IMG/VR virus record: IMGVR_UViG_3300021963_000185
Coordinates: 1 to 50,180 of that record
Length of the DNA: 50,180 bases
Source: a virus
Direction: 5' to 3' (one strand)
The notes beneath the pieces are model-generated. The model did not search any database and had not been told where the DNA came from. It saw only the letters and a program-made list of their open reading frames with translations. Below are positions 31,697 to 43,400 of the stretch, in pieces. Positions within the stretch are counted from its first letter, which is position 1. The number at the start of each line of letters is the position of its first letter. The position numbers and the translations under genes are program-made.

Positions 31697-33805
31697 ATGG
31701 CTTGGAATTCTCCGGTAAATAAATCTCTTGCTAATGAGAGCAAGAAAGAAATAGGCCCAGGAGCACCGGTAGCGACAAACCCTGGTTTGACTGGTAGGGC
31801 TTACCGAGATTCGTGGGATATTGAACGTGCCTATCGAGAAGGGATGCAGAAGGTCACATGGGTGGCACGATGCATTGACGCAATAGCTGGCAACCAAGCA
31901 AGATTGCCAATAATCCTAAGAAAAGACAACTCTCCAGACGGAGAGATTCTTTCTAAGAAGGCCTCCAACGATTCTGAGTTGATGGAGATTCTTAATACAA
32001 AGTCAAACATTGGAGAGAACTCTTTCATCTTTAGGTACAGACTTTCTTCCCAGATACTTTTGGGAACCCGTGGAGCCTTTATCGAAAAAGTAAGAGGACG
32101 CGATGGAGGAATAGTCGGGCTAAACCTTTTGCCTGCTCAATCAACTGCACCCATCCCGGATGCAAAGAAATTTGTTTCAGGTTATGAAGTAACGATGCCA
32201 TATGGCCAGAAAGTAATCCTGAAGCCAGAAGACGTTACATGGATTCGAAGACCGCACCCGCTCGACCCATACCTCTCCCTTACTCCGCTTGAAGCGTGTG
32301 GAGTAGCTGTAGAAATAGAAAATCTAGCCAAGCTTTACAACAGGAACTACCTGCTAAATGACGGCAGACCTGGCGGGTTGCTTGTGTTGCGCGGAGAAAT
32401 AGATGACGACGACAAGGAAGAACTACGCAGCAGATTCAGGGGCAATCTATCGCGCGCGGGATACACATCTGTTATTTCGTCGGACGATGGAGTTGACTAC
32501 GTAGACACATCAGCAAACCCAAGAGATGCTGCATACATACAGATGAGACAGTTGACCAAGGAGGAAATTCTTGCATCATTCGGAGTACCAGAATCAGTCA
32601 TTGGCAACGCCTCGGGAAGGACGTTTAGCAACGCTTCGGAGGAAATTCGTGTCTTTTGGATGGAAACGATGCTTCCCCATCTGGAGATTCTTTCACGGGG
32701 TCTAGATGAGCTGGACGACAAGAACTACGTAGATTTCGATACGAGCGAAGTTCCAATTTTGATGCTCTACAAGCAGGAGCGCCACCGCTACTTAATGGAC
32801 GAATTTCAAAATGGTCTGATAAGCAACAATGAATACAGAACTCAGTCTGGAAGAAAAGAAACAGAATCTGACCTTGCTGATTCTTTGCTTTTAAATCCGA
32901 ACCTTATTCCGATTGCAAACACAAAAAAGAAAATGGAAGACAAGGCAACCGCAAACGTTCCGGGTGCCGCAGGAATGCCAGGAATGCCAGGAATGCCACC
33001 AGGCGCTCCAGGAATGCCAGGAATGCCGGGAATGCCACCAGGCCCAGAGCAGGCAATTCCGGGAGTTGGCGGTCAGCCCCTTGACCCGAATACAATGGCC
33101 GGAGCGATGGCAGAGGTCGCAGGACAGGGCGGTGGAGAACTTGCTCAAACGCCAATACCAGGAATGCCTACACCCCCTCAGCCCGAAGCAATGCCGGCAG
33201 GCATGTCAACCGGCATGGAGCCCATGCCAGCAGGCGCTGCATCCGCAGAGAGCCAAGACATTCAGACAAAGTCAGAGCAAGAGCTGGAAATGCAGAGATG
33301 GGAAGAAATTCTCTACCGCAGTATTGAGAGGGTTCTTGAAAGACAGCAGCGTGTAGTACTGGAAAAGTCAAGTGGGGCAAAAGCGAAAAAAGCCCTAGTT
33401 GCTGGGACTCTAGACATACCATCAATACTTCAGTCCGAAACATGGGATAGACAGTTCGAAGACGACATCAAACCTGTGATAACAGCAATCATCAAGGAAT
33501 CCCAAGCTGCATCTGGTTCAAAGATTTCCAAGAAGTCAGCGAAAAATCATCTGATTGATTCCGACGTGGTCGCACAGGTTGAATCACAGATGGAAAGAAT
33601 TAAGTCTATTAACACGGAAATGTCATCTGAAATCACGAACATCATGCTCGCATCTCTCTCAATCCAAGGCGAAGACCAGCGCGCGAGCGCCTTTAGGTCA
33701 AATATCGTCTCTTTGTACACAAATCTCTTCGGAAAGAGACTTCCAGAGCTTGCTGAGGACGAAACAAGACGCGCTTGGGTGTTCGGTCAATACTTGACAA
33801 GGTAG
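31697..33805 (+). CDS. Portal protein, HK97-type with extended C-terminus (702 aa)
   Basis: ATG with AGGGA close upstream. Residues 30-410 match HK97-family portals: AYRDSWDIERAYREGMQKVT, VARCIDAIAGNQARLPIIL, LSSQILLGTRGAFIEKVRG, EDVTWIRRPHPLDPYLSLTP, and IQMRQLTKEEILASFGVPES. The dodecameric ring it forms is the vertex for DNA entry and tail attachment. Beyond residue 410 there is an unusual tail. A collagen-like Met/Pro/Gly repeat (GMPGMPGMPPGAPGMPG) spans about 425-450, more Pro-rich sequence runs to 530, and then a helical C-terminal domain reaches 702. The normal family length is 400-500, so the C-terminal domain is an extra module. The C-terminus keeps no RFSSG site. Confidence 0.85.
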   Translation: MAWNSPVNKSLANESKKEIGPGAPVATNPGLTGRAYRDSWDIERAYREGMQKVTWVARCIDAIAGNQARLPIILRKDNSPDGEILSKKASNDSELMEILNTKSNIGENSFIFRYRLSSQILLGTRGAFIEKVRGRDGGIVGLNLLPAQSTAPIPDAKKFVSGYEVTMPYGQKVILKPEDVTWIRRPHPLDPYLSLTPLEACGVAVEIENLAKLYNRNYLLNDGRPGGLLVLRGEIDDDDKEELRSRFRGNLSRAGYTSVISSDDGVDYVDTSANPRDAAYIQMRQLTKEEILASFGVPESVIGNASGRTFSNASEEIRVFWMETMLPHLEILSRGLDELDDKNYVDFDTSEVPILMLYKQERHRYLMDEFQNGLISNNEYRTQSGRKETESDLADSLLLNPNLIPIANTKKKMEDKATANVPGAAGMPGMPGMPPGAPGMPGMPGMPPGPEQAIPGVGGQPLDPNTMAGAMAEVAGQGGGELAQTPIPGMPTPPQPEAMPAGMSTGMEPMPAGAASAESQDIQTKSEQELEMQRWEEILYRSIERVLERQQRVVLEKSSGAKAKKALVAGTLDIPSILQSETWDRQFEDDIKPVITAIIKESQAASGSKISKKSAKNHLIDSDVVAQVESQMERIKSINTEMSSEITNIMLASLSIQGEDQRASAFRSNIVSLYTNLFGKRLPELAEDETRRAWVFGQYLTR
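32973..33042 (+). repeat. Short tandem repeats in the portal gene
   Basis: A 9-base unit close to ggaatgcca is repeated, giving the peptide pattern GMPGMPGMPPG twice in succession. The repeats lie in the linker between the portal ring domain and the C-terminal extension. Such repeats can change copy number by slippage. Confidence 0.7.
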
Positions 33806-33828
33806 TTTTAGTAAATAGTTTACTAAAA
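33806..33828. repeat. Perfect 10-bp palindrome after the portal stop
   Basis: TTTTAGTAAA and TTTACTAAAA flank a three-base TAG loop immediately after the portal stop codon. The stem is AT-only except one pair per arm, weak for a terminator, but perfectly symmetric. It lies in the 99-base gap before the giant ORF. It may be an attenuator, an operator or an mRNA end. Confidence 0.6.
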
Positions 33829-33904
33829 ACATTGCAAAAAGACCAAAACTTCCCACGAACTAACTCTTTTGTCGTTTATTATCTTTCTTTGACAAAGGAG
33901 TCTC

Positions 33905-34429
33905 ATGTCAAAATCCTCGGCAAACCCTGCAATTCAGTACAAAGCTGCCACTCAGGGTGCTATAAATCTTGACGAAGCCAAGGGCATAGTCGAATGCTTC
34001 GTAGCCGGAATTGGTAACAAGGACTCGGTCGGCGACGTTTGTGCGCCAGGTGCGTTCTCGAAGAGCCTGATGCGCCGGAAGCCAAGAGTCGTGTGGGGAC
34101 ACAACTGGAACGACCCAATCGGCAAAGTTCTTGAAATATACGAGGTACCACCGAACGACCCTCGCCTTCCAGGAAAGATGCGCTCGGCCGGCATCGGTGG
34201 ACTTTATGCACGAGTTCAGTTCAACCTTATGTCAGAAAAGGGAAAAGAAGCGTTTGCGAGCGTTGCTTTTTTTGGTGAGGAACAAGAATGGTCTATTGGT
34301 TATAAAACAATTAATGCCAAGTTCGACCAGCAGATGCAGGCAAACGTCTTGTACGAAGTTGAACTTTATGAAGTGAGCCCTGTTCTCCATGGAGCAAACC
34401 AACTCACAGGAACAATTTCTGTTAAGTCA
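33905..34429 (+). other. Prohead protease domain (HK97 / S78-like) of the polyprotein
   Basis: Residues 1-175. GIVECFVAGIGNKDSVGDV, APGAFSKSL, H66 in VVWGHNWNDPIG, S130 in EEQEWSIGYK and E153/E156 in YEVELYEVSPVLHGANQ follow the order His, Ser, acid of phage maturation proteases. Full-length for this family is about 180-220 residues, so the domain is complete. It follows the portal, its usual neighbour. It would cut scaffold and capsid, and probably the rest of its own chain. Confidence 0.8.
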
Positions 34430-37400
34430 GACGAAAACTCTGCCGTCGCCGTTATGGAAAGAGCTGTTAGCTCAATAGCGGACATCGGAAATGCCAATTC
34501 TTCAGAACTGAAAGAAGTTCTAGATGCGCTGAAGAAAATAGCTTCGTCTGTATCGGAGGACGAGAAGTGCGGACCAGGCATGCCACACATGCAAAGACCA
34601 GCGACGCCTTCCGGAATGCCTTCTGCACCAGCAACAGGACCAGCTCCACGTTCGGTTGTAAAACCAACTAGACCGTCTATCCCGGAAAACCCAATGGTCG
34701 TAGCGCTTCGCAGGGAGCTTGTTGCACGAACAGGTTCTAACATTATCGTTAGGTCAGCGGGTGACAATGTTGTTGTGTTTGACCGCGTGATGAGTGATGG
34801 AACTGCGTCTACATACAGGCTCGCTTATCATTACGCAAGTGGCGAGTTCATGTTCGGCAAGCCGGAAAAAGTTAGTGCCCAGACCGTCTACACACCAGAG
34901 ACTCCTGGAGCATCTGGAGATGCATACTGGGGCGATGACTACTCCGAAATGCCTAAGTCTCTAGGATTCGATGAATTCTGGGGTTCAGGGTTCGGAAGTG
35001 AAATCAACTTCCAGGCAGATACAGGAAATGCTTTGATGGGGGTGATAGAGAGCCTTCAGCAAATAATTGATGAAAAGTCCGAATATGTAATACCGGTCGA
35101 ACCGACAGAGGCCTTTGAGTTCAAGCAGATGATTGACCCAGTGCTTGAGTACTACAAAGCAGATGCGAGAGTAACTGAGGAGGGGATTGTAGTTAAGTCG
35201 GCACACAATCCAGAGCTAATTGAAGCTCTTGATGTCGCGACTAAGTCCGTACTGGGAAAAATCCGAAGGGGCATTGGCGCTGGAAGGCGTCTTGATGCTC
35301 CAAATATTGGCGGAGGAAAGGGTCGCAGTAGAGCGGCTAGAGCAATCGGCGCTGCTACTGGTGGTGTAGCTGGAAATCTAGACCCGTCCAAGATTTCAAT
35401 GAATGACCCAGATGGTGACGGCTGGGCAAAAGAAGGCTCAAAAAATCCAGTGTGGGTTGGCTTTAAGAAAGCTACACAAAAACTTACTGGTGGTGGCAAA
35501 AAGAAGCCATCAAAAGATGAGCAAAGAGCTCGTTCTGCGGTAAACGCAGACAGACCTGGTCCGCCACGTCCAGGCACACAGAGAGCATGGGACGCCCCAT
35601 CGGTGCCTGCACCGCCACGTCCAAGCAGGGTCACGTTGACCGACGACGCCGGCGCAAGACTGCGCGAAGCAAGCCGTCAGCGGGCAAGAGAGCTCGGCTT
35701 TGATAGAAGCGTTGACCCAGCACCGCCACGCCCTCGAAAGAAACTCACTAACCAGGTAACAAGAGCTCCTCGTCCTGGTGATGGGGGTAGAAAACCGTCT
35801 GGTGAATCGATAGCCAACGCAATACGGCGTGAAACATCCGCATCAAGCCCTGTCCTGGGTCAGCAGCTAGCCAACGATATATCTAAGTACGGCTACCCAG
35901 AAGAAATGTCAACCGATGATTTGATTAGAACCGTCGCTGATTTCAGAAGAGAGCTGACTTCAGCAAGAAGAGATTTTGAAAAACTCCAATCGGACAGGTT
36001 CTCCGGAAAAGATGTTCCTTCAATGGAAATCAAGAAGGCAAGACAGCGTATTGATTCGCTTCGCCAAAGAGCATCCGTATACTCCTCGGAAATTTCAAAA
36101 CGTGACAAAGTAAAAGGCAACGACAGATTCTCTTCAGGGAAAGCGGTAACTCCAGAAGCAAAGCGCATGAGAAGACATGCCCCAATTGGAACTACCGGTG
36201 AATTTGACCTTCCGGAAGAAATAGCTGCAAGAGAAAAACACGAAGCATTTGTAGAGGAATTCAAAAAGCAAAACGGTTTTTGGCGCGATATCCCAAGAGC
36301 CGGAACAGTGAACTCCATGAACACTTCAGAAGAATGGCAGCGCGCTCGGGAAATTTCTCACAACGTAGCAATTCGGGAATGGGAAGAGACAGAGTTAAAC
36401 AGAAGACCAAAAGATTTTAGCGAAAAAGCAAGAGCATCCGTCGACTATCTGACATGGTACGGAAACTTCGCGAAGAGAATGGGTGGCTACCTCGATAGGG
36501 AAGAGGCAAGCGAAAACATTACTGACGACGAGCTAAGCGGCGCAAGGGCTGCAGTACTTGAAGTACTTGCTGAAAAGAGAGCCGTACCAGGTTCGAGAGA
36601 AGCTCTATCAAACCTAGAAAAAATGATGGATGATGCTGGATTCGGCCCTAATGGTCGCCACGAGACACCATGGGGCGGAAGAAAGAGAACATCTGTTACG
36701 GGATTCTCTTCTGGGAGAACAATAGATAGAAATGTCATGAAGTCTTTGAAAGACGACGGATTGGCGCTAGATGACGACGATGTCGTTGCTATTTTGCTTC
36801 CCAACTCAGGGCTTATTGTCCACAAAACTCTCACTGCTCGCAAAGATGACAGTTCCCTAAACTGGAAAAACATTCTTGGCGACAGCAAGGTAGAGCCAAA
36901 GGACCCGACTTCGCCAAGGGCAATGATTCGTCTAGATGCTGAGGGCTTCCAAAAACTAAGCGATGCCATGGACGCGGCAAACTCTGAGTTCGTACCTGGA
37001 CAGCTTTTGCCGCCACACATCGGAACGATAAAAGATAAAGATTTCCCATACTCTTATCCACCATCTACAAGATTCTCATCTGGCAGTAAATATGCACCAG
37101 AAATAGAGGACGAGCTGTGGCTCGACTCTGAACTGGGCGGCAACAGAGCGGCAGACAGAATTAATACCGAAAACGTCGATATGGAGATAGTTCCATCTTC
37201 CGACATAGGCCTTGATGGGCCAGATGCGGGAGCATGGACTGTTGTAGGTATGTACCGAGGGGAAGATTATGGCTCCGTCGACTATATCTACGAGACAGAT
37301 ACCTTTGATTCTGTAGAAGAAGCAAGACGATTCATAGAAACATATGACAGGTTGATAGAGGAAGAAATTAGACCTGGAGACCCAGAGTTCTTCCTTGACA

Positions 37401-40400
37401 TAAATAATTACAATAGAAGCAACAAAATATCCCTTGATGATGACCTTGACTCTGCCATAGACAAAGCAGTGCAAACTAGGAAGGATAGAGAGAATGCTCC
37501 GTATGACTACGGCAGCCTTATTTCTTCTCTTCTTTCTGATAGGGCACTAAATGTTTTTGGTGATGGGGAATCACGGTTCTCTTCTGGGCGCAACAAGGCA
37601 GAAAGACGCCAAGACGTCAAGAGGGTCATGGCTACCAACATGGCAGATAGGAAAGTAAACCTAGGGATACTTTCTCGTCGCATGAAGGGAGAAACCCTGG
37701 ACGAGGTTGGTAGGGCATACGGTCTAGATAGAGGAACCGTTCGCCAAATGGAGATGCGGGAAATGAAGCGCCTCAGAGATGGTGCAACTCCAAGCGAGAT
37801 ACTCGCCTACAGAATGGAAGGACTCACCCTCGACGATATGAGCAGAATGCTCGGAATGTCTCGTGAAGATGTAAGAAGAATTGAGTCTAGAGAAATAGCA
37901 CGCATGAGGCTCGACGGGCGCGATGGAAGCGACGCAATATTCGAGGGACGCAAAGCTGGATTGAGTCGCGAATCAATAGAGAGGATAACCGGCCTATCTG
38001 CAGACGACATAGAGACAAAAGAGAGAAAAGGATTCGAGAGAGCCGTAACTCGCGAAGATGTTTCTTATCAAATATTTGACAAGTATGTAACAAACTTTGG
38101 CGAAGATGAACTAACCGATGCAGAACTCGCAGAGGAGCTGGGAGTTAGTGAAAGAATTGTTTCCGAGGTGCGCGCAGGAGCAAATAAGAACATACTCGAC
38201 GCCCGTCGCGACATGGATGAATACTACAGAAGCCTTCCGGAACCAACTGATGAAGAGCTTCAAGCAGAGGCCAATTACTACGCAGATAACTTCGCTAGAG
38301 AGCAGGGTTTCAGTTCCTACGGCGAATATGAGGAGTACCTCTCCAGTGTGGGCAAAGAAGAAGGCGGAGCAAGGCTGTCTTCTGGATTAGTTCGTCAAAT
38401 GACTATCGAAAATCCACTACTAATAGGAACGCTTGCTGGTATTGCTAGCTCTAAGATTCAGAGAAGAAGAAGAGAAAGACTCGACGAGGATGAAGAATAT
38501 CTCGACGACGATGACAACGACGAGAGATTTTCTTCCGGTGCAGGCAAGAGCAGCCTTACGCCCAGCCAAAAGGTTGGCCAAAGGGTGTTTGATGAAGCAT
38601 CCAAGATAGCCAAAGAAGATAAGAAAGACATTTTCGACACAATGGATGCACTCATCTTTGATGAGCGCTTCGATTCCGTTAACCGTGGGGAAAAGCTCGA
38701 CACAAATGAGATGTATGCTCATATCAATGCCCTTCTTTACCCGGAGGGTGCTAAAGAAAGCAAGAAGCGCAGACTCTGGAGAAGAGAAAGACTCTCCTCT
38801 GGCGGCTCTTCTAGCGAGATACGTAAAAAGAAGCGCGCAAAAATAAAGCAGAAGGCATGGTCGGAAGAAGACCTCCAAAGATTCCGCGATAGAAACATAC
38901 TCAAAGCCAAGACACGCCCAGGAAAACGCAAGAACGGCCCATCTGCAGAAGAGTTTTCTTCTGGAAGAAAGAGGATAGACACCGCTGGAAGTTCAGCGCT
39001 GACTGGAGCATTCTATGATGCCGACAACGAAAGACTTGTTGTCGGGTTCAACAAGGGTGGCGTCTATGCGTATGACGGAGTAACCCCAGGAGACATAGAA
39101 GAGTTGCACAATGCCGAAAGCAAGGGTGCAGCTATGGCTTCAATCAAGAAGAAATACAAGGGCGTAAGGCTGTCTGAAGCAGACGACAGCCTAAAAGCAA
39201 CTAAGCAGGGCGACGAGTGGGTCGTTAACCCAGATAATGAAACAACATATTCAATATCCGAAGACGGCGGTGAATTCTTTGTTTTAAGAACAACTGGAAG
39301 TTACGCACGTGATGGTGGACAGTCTGGCGATGAGTACTACCACCCAGAGTCTTTCAAGAATATGGACTCTGCGATGAAGTGGGTAGAGCAGGACTTCTTG
39401 CCGTCAATTACTCCAGAGCCGTGGGACGAGGACGACTACGACGTAGACAGATTCTCGTCAGGTGGACCAGTTCGTGCCGCAAATCTTATGCAGTTTGACA
39501 CTCGTAGAAGCAGACGCGCTAGCAACATGACATATGACCCGCAGGATGGTCGTGTTGGTGTTACCTACAACGACGGTAGTGAACGGTTTTTCTCAGAGGT
39601 CCCATACGAAGCAGCAAGTTCTGCTGGTAACCCAGCAAAAGATATAGACGATTTTATCGATGACCTGGAAAAAGGAAAAGTTGGCAGAGAGGGCGGAAGA
39701 TTTAGCTCTGGTGCTGGCTCGGTGCCAAGAACTGATTGGGACTATTCATATCAGAAGTTCCCGCCAACAGAAGAGCAGGCAGTCATTGCAGATGCGGTAG
39801 CAACTGGTGAGAACGTGATTGTAAGAGCATTTGCCGGTACTGGTAAAACTTCTACTCTTGTAACGATTGCTGAAAGACTAAAGCGTCAAGACCCGAAGAA
39901 GAGAATCGTCTACATGGCGTTCAACAAGGACATTCAGCTTGAAGCTGAGGGCAGATTCCCTGGGAATACAGAGTCTCGAACTGGTGACTCAATCTCCTGG
40001 AACTGGGTCAAGCAGACGATGGGTAAAGCTTTCACTGACAGAATGGGCAGTAACGCACCTGAAAGAGTTAAATCCAAGGGGACGCGCAACAAAGATATAT
40101 CTGTTCATTTCAAGATTAAGCAGATGGAACATCCAGATGGTCTTAAAGACTCAACAACAGGAAGCCCTGTAGTTCTTGATGCGGTTGACGTAACAAAACT
40201 TGTAAGAGAGGCTGTTAAGCAGTTCCTTATCTCGGAAGATGATGAAATAGGCGCGCAGCACTTCAAGACAATCCAGAATGTTCCGCCCGTTCTGTTGGGT
40301 CACGCAAAAGCTATTTGGGATGACATGAACGACCCAGATGGCGTAATGAAGCTCGACAACTCAGTTTTCACAAAGATGTGGGCCCTATCGAGACCGCAGC

Positions 40401-43400
40401 TCAGCGAAGGTGTTGGACTATTTAAAGGAAAGCCGTCCGTAATATTCTTTGACGAAGCTCAGGACATCAACCCAGTAATGGCAAGAGTTATGCGCGAGCA
40501 GAACATCCAAGTCGTATTCGTTGGAGACAGCTACCAGGCTATTTACGGATTCCGTGGAGCATCGGACAGTCTAGAAAAAGCGGAAGCCGCATACGACCTT
40601 CCGCTCACTGGCTCATGGAGATTTGACAGCAAAATAGCTGGATATGCAAACAGATTCCTAGCATACATGGGTTCAAAAAACAGAATTCGTGGAGTCGGCA
40701 AGCCAGGCAATGGCGTTGTTGAACCAGAGTCGATGGTTGACCCAGATGCAATCTTGACAAGAAGCAACGGCGGAGCGCTCCGTGCAGTTGTGGAGCAAAT
40801 ACAGCTTGGCAGAACTGTAGGAACTTCTGAGAACTTCAAGAAGGACCTAACGAGATTTGCGTGGCACGCAGTAATGCTCAAGGCTGGTAAACAAGTAAAA
40901 AATCCACATGAGGAGCTAGAAGAATTCTCTTCATGGAAAGAGGTTCAGGATGCAGCCAGCGCCGAGGATGCAAGCCCGCGACTGAGAATGCTTGTGCAGC
41001 TATTCAATGACACGCCAAACATTATCGACATACTAGACCAGGTCGTTGTTGGGGGCAAGCTCAAGGGGGAGTCCGGTGGCGGCTCCGGCAAGAGAATTCT
41101 GCCGAGCGAAATAACAGATGGCTTTGAGATGTCTATAGACCCAGGCAGCATGGGTAAATGGGCAGGAGATAAGAAAACGCAGGTTTTGTATAAGAACGGA
41201 AAGCTGTTCTTGCAACTCCCATACACCAAATACCCTTCATCTGATTCGGATGCAAAGTTTGAGTGGCAAAAGCAAAATTTAAATCCGATAGGTAAAGTCC
41301 AAAAAGGTAAACCGGACGAAACAAATGGCAAATATGCAATCTGGGTTGACGCAACTCCAGAACAGGCAGCAGAGTTACTCTCTGGCATAACTTCAGGTGA
41401 TGCTCAAGAAGTTGACGTCATGGTAATGACGGCACACAGGTCAAAAGGTCTTGAATTTGGGAGAGTTCGGCTTTATGGAGATTTCCCAAGACCAAGACTC
41501 AACAAGAAGACCAACGAGATGGAGTACCCATCACCAGAGGAGCAGAGACTTCAGTATGTTGCGTCTACGAGAGCAATACGCGAACTAGACCCAGGCCCTA
41601 CAGACTGGATATACGGGGAAACATCAGAAGACGATGAAAGCCCAGATGTACCGGGTGGTTTCTCGTCTGGTGCAAGAGGCAACCCGATACCAAGCGCTAT
41701 TGGTAAGGATATGGTCCTAGAAGATGGCGGAACACTTGAAGACAATATGTTCAAGGGCACATACATCGCCGACTTTAATGGTGGAAAGATGGTCATCCAG
41801 CCAGCTGGAAGAGATTCGTGGGCTGTTTACCGTGCCGACTTCAGTGGTGGAGAAGATGGACCTTCTTACAGTTTCAGTTACGGACCGCCATCCGACGATG
41901 CAGAGTTTGGCTCACTGGCAGATGCGTACGAACATGTCCTGAACTACGTCAAGGAAAACGATATTTCTCTGGACTCTCTGGATGGCACTAGACGGTCAAA
42001 AGGTAGCGAGTCTTTCTCTGAGGCAAAAATTTCCAATTCAGATTCTGGAATTGCACAGAGATTTAGCTCTGGCCGCAAAGATGCGGATAAGAGACTTAAA
42101 GAAGCAAGAAAGTCTTCATCTAAGAAAGGCGACAAAGCAGAAGGCAAAGATTCGCGCCTAGATAGAGCAGTAGATGCTTACCTGAATTATGTGTTCGGCG
42201 CAAATCAATCATCTCGTCTTTCTTCGGGACGCAGTCAGGAAAACAATGGCGTAAGCAAGCGTGATGCTGAAGACGTTGAAATCTTGGCTAACTATTACAT
42301 GAATTCATATGGAGGATATGACGACGAGCTCGGGGACTGGCTAGACAGCAATCCAGGAAAGACAGAGAACGACTACATCTCCAGCCAGGAATTCTCGGAG
42401 AGAGTCGATGAGATGGAAAACGTTATGGCCGACGCTGGAGACAGTATGGCTGAAAACCGTCTTGATGAATATGCAAACCGCAGATTAGGTTCTGGGGCTA
42501 ACTCAGAAAGACCATCAGACGAAGATATCTACAATCTTAGAATGTCCGGCCCAACTCTTGAAGAGGTTGGCGAGCAGTACGGAATGACCCGCCAGGAAGT
42601 TCGAGCTGCCGAAATGCGCCACATAAGAAGAATGCGTGATGAAGGTTTTGAGTCAACTGGGACACCAACTTCGAGAAGAGAGCGTCGCTTGTCTTCTGGC
42701 GCTAACAGAGGAGGGATAAAAAGGTCGACAAACTCTGGAGTAGCGAGAAAAGATGGGAAGGTTGTCCTTGCGAGAAGAACCGAAGTCTCACAAGGTTGGA
42801 CTGGTGCCCCAGAAGAATATCTGAAGCCAGATGATGACTTTTTTGATGCAGAATCAGCATCAAGAATACTCAACAACCCCCTAGAGAGCTATAACGACCA
42901 AACCGGATGGCCGGTTCCGGCGAAAGAATTCTTCCAAAGTCTTGTTCTAGGCAGACCAGGCCAAGACGTAGATGTCATGGATGAAGACGGGAAATTCACC
43001 ACAGATGGACGTCTTAGAATCAAGAGTCTATTAACCGGCTCTGAGGCTGCAAAAGAGAAGTTTATAGACAGAATCGAATCTGGCGAAGTTTCTCATATGC
43101 AAGCAGTATCCGCAATGACTCTGCTTGAAAAAATCGGCATGAACGTCGGGGATGCTTCTGACCACATGTTCGAGACATTCGGATTCAAGTCGGCACCAGT
43201 TTGGGTTTCTGGCTTGGATGCAAGAGACCCGGACTACGACCTAATTAGGGGTGAAGTTAACTGGTCCCCGCTAACAGAAGAACAGTGGGTTGATGAAATC
43301 AAGCAGGCCTATGTAGACAACGCCAACATAAGTCAGTACGCAAAGAACAGAAGAGACTGGGTAACCAGAAATAAGGGCAAGTCAGAGAAAGATTATGAGG

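Noticed and set aside
33361-33378. KSSGA in the portal C-terminal region as an additional cleavage site
   Set aside because: It has Lys where the motif needs Phe, Leu or Met before SSG, so it does not match.
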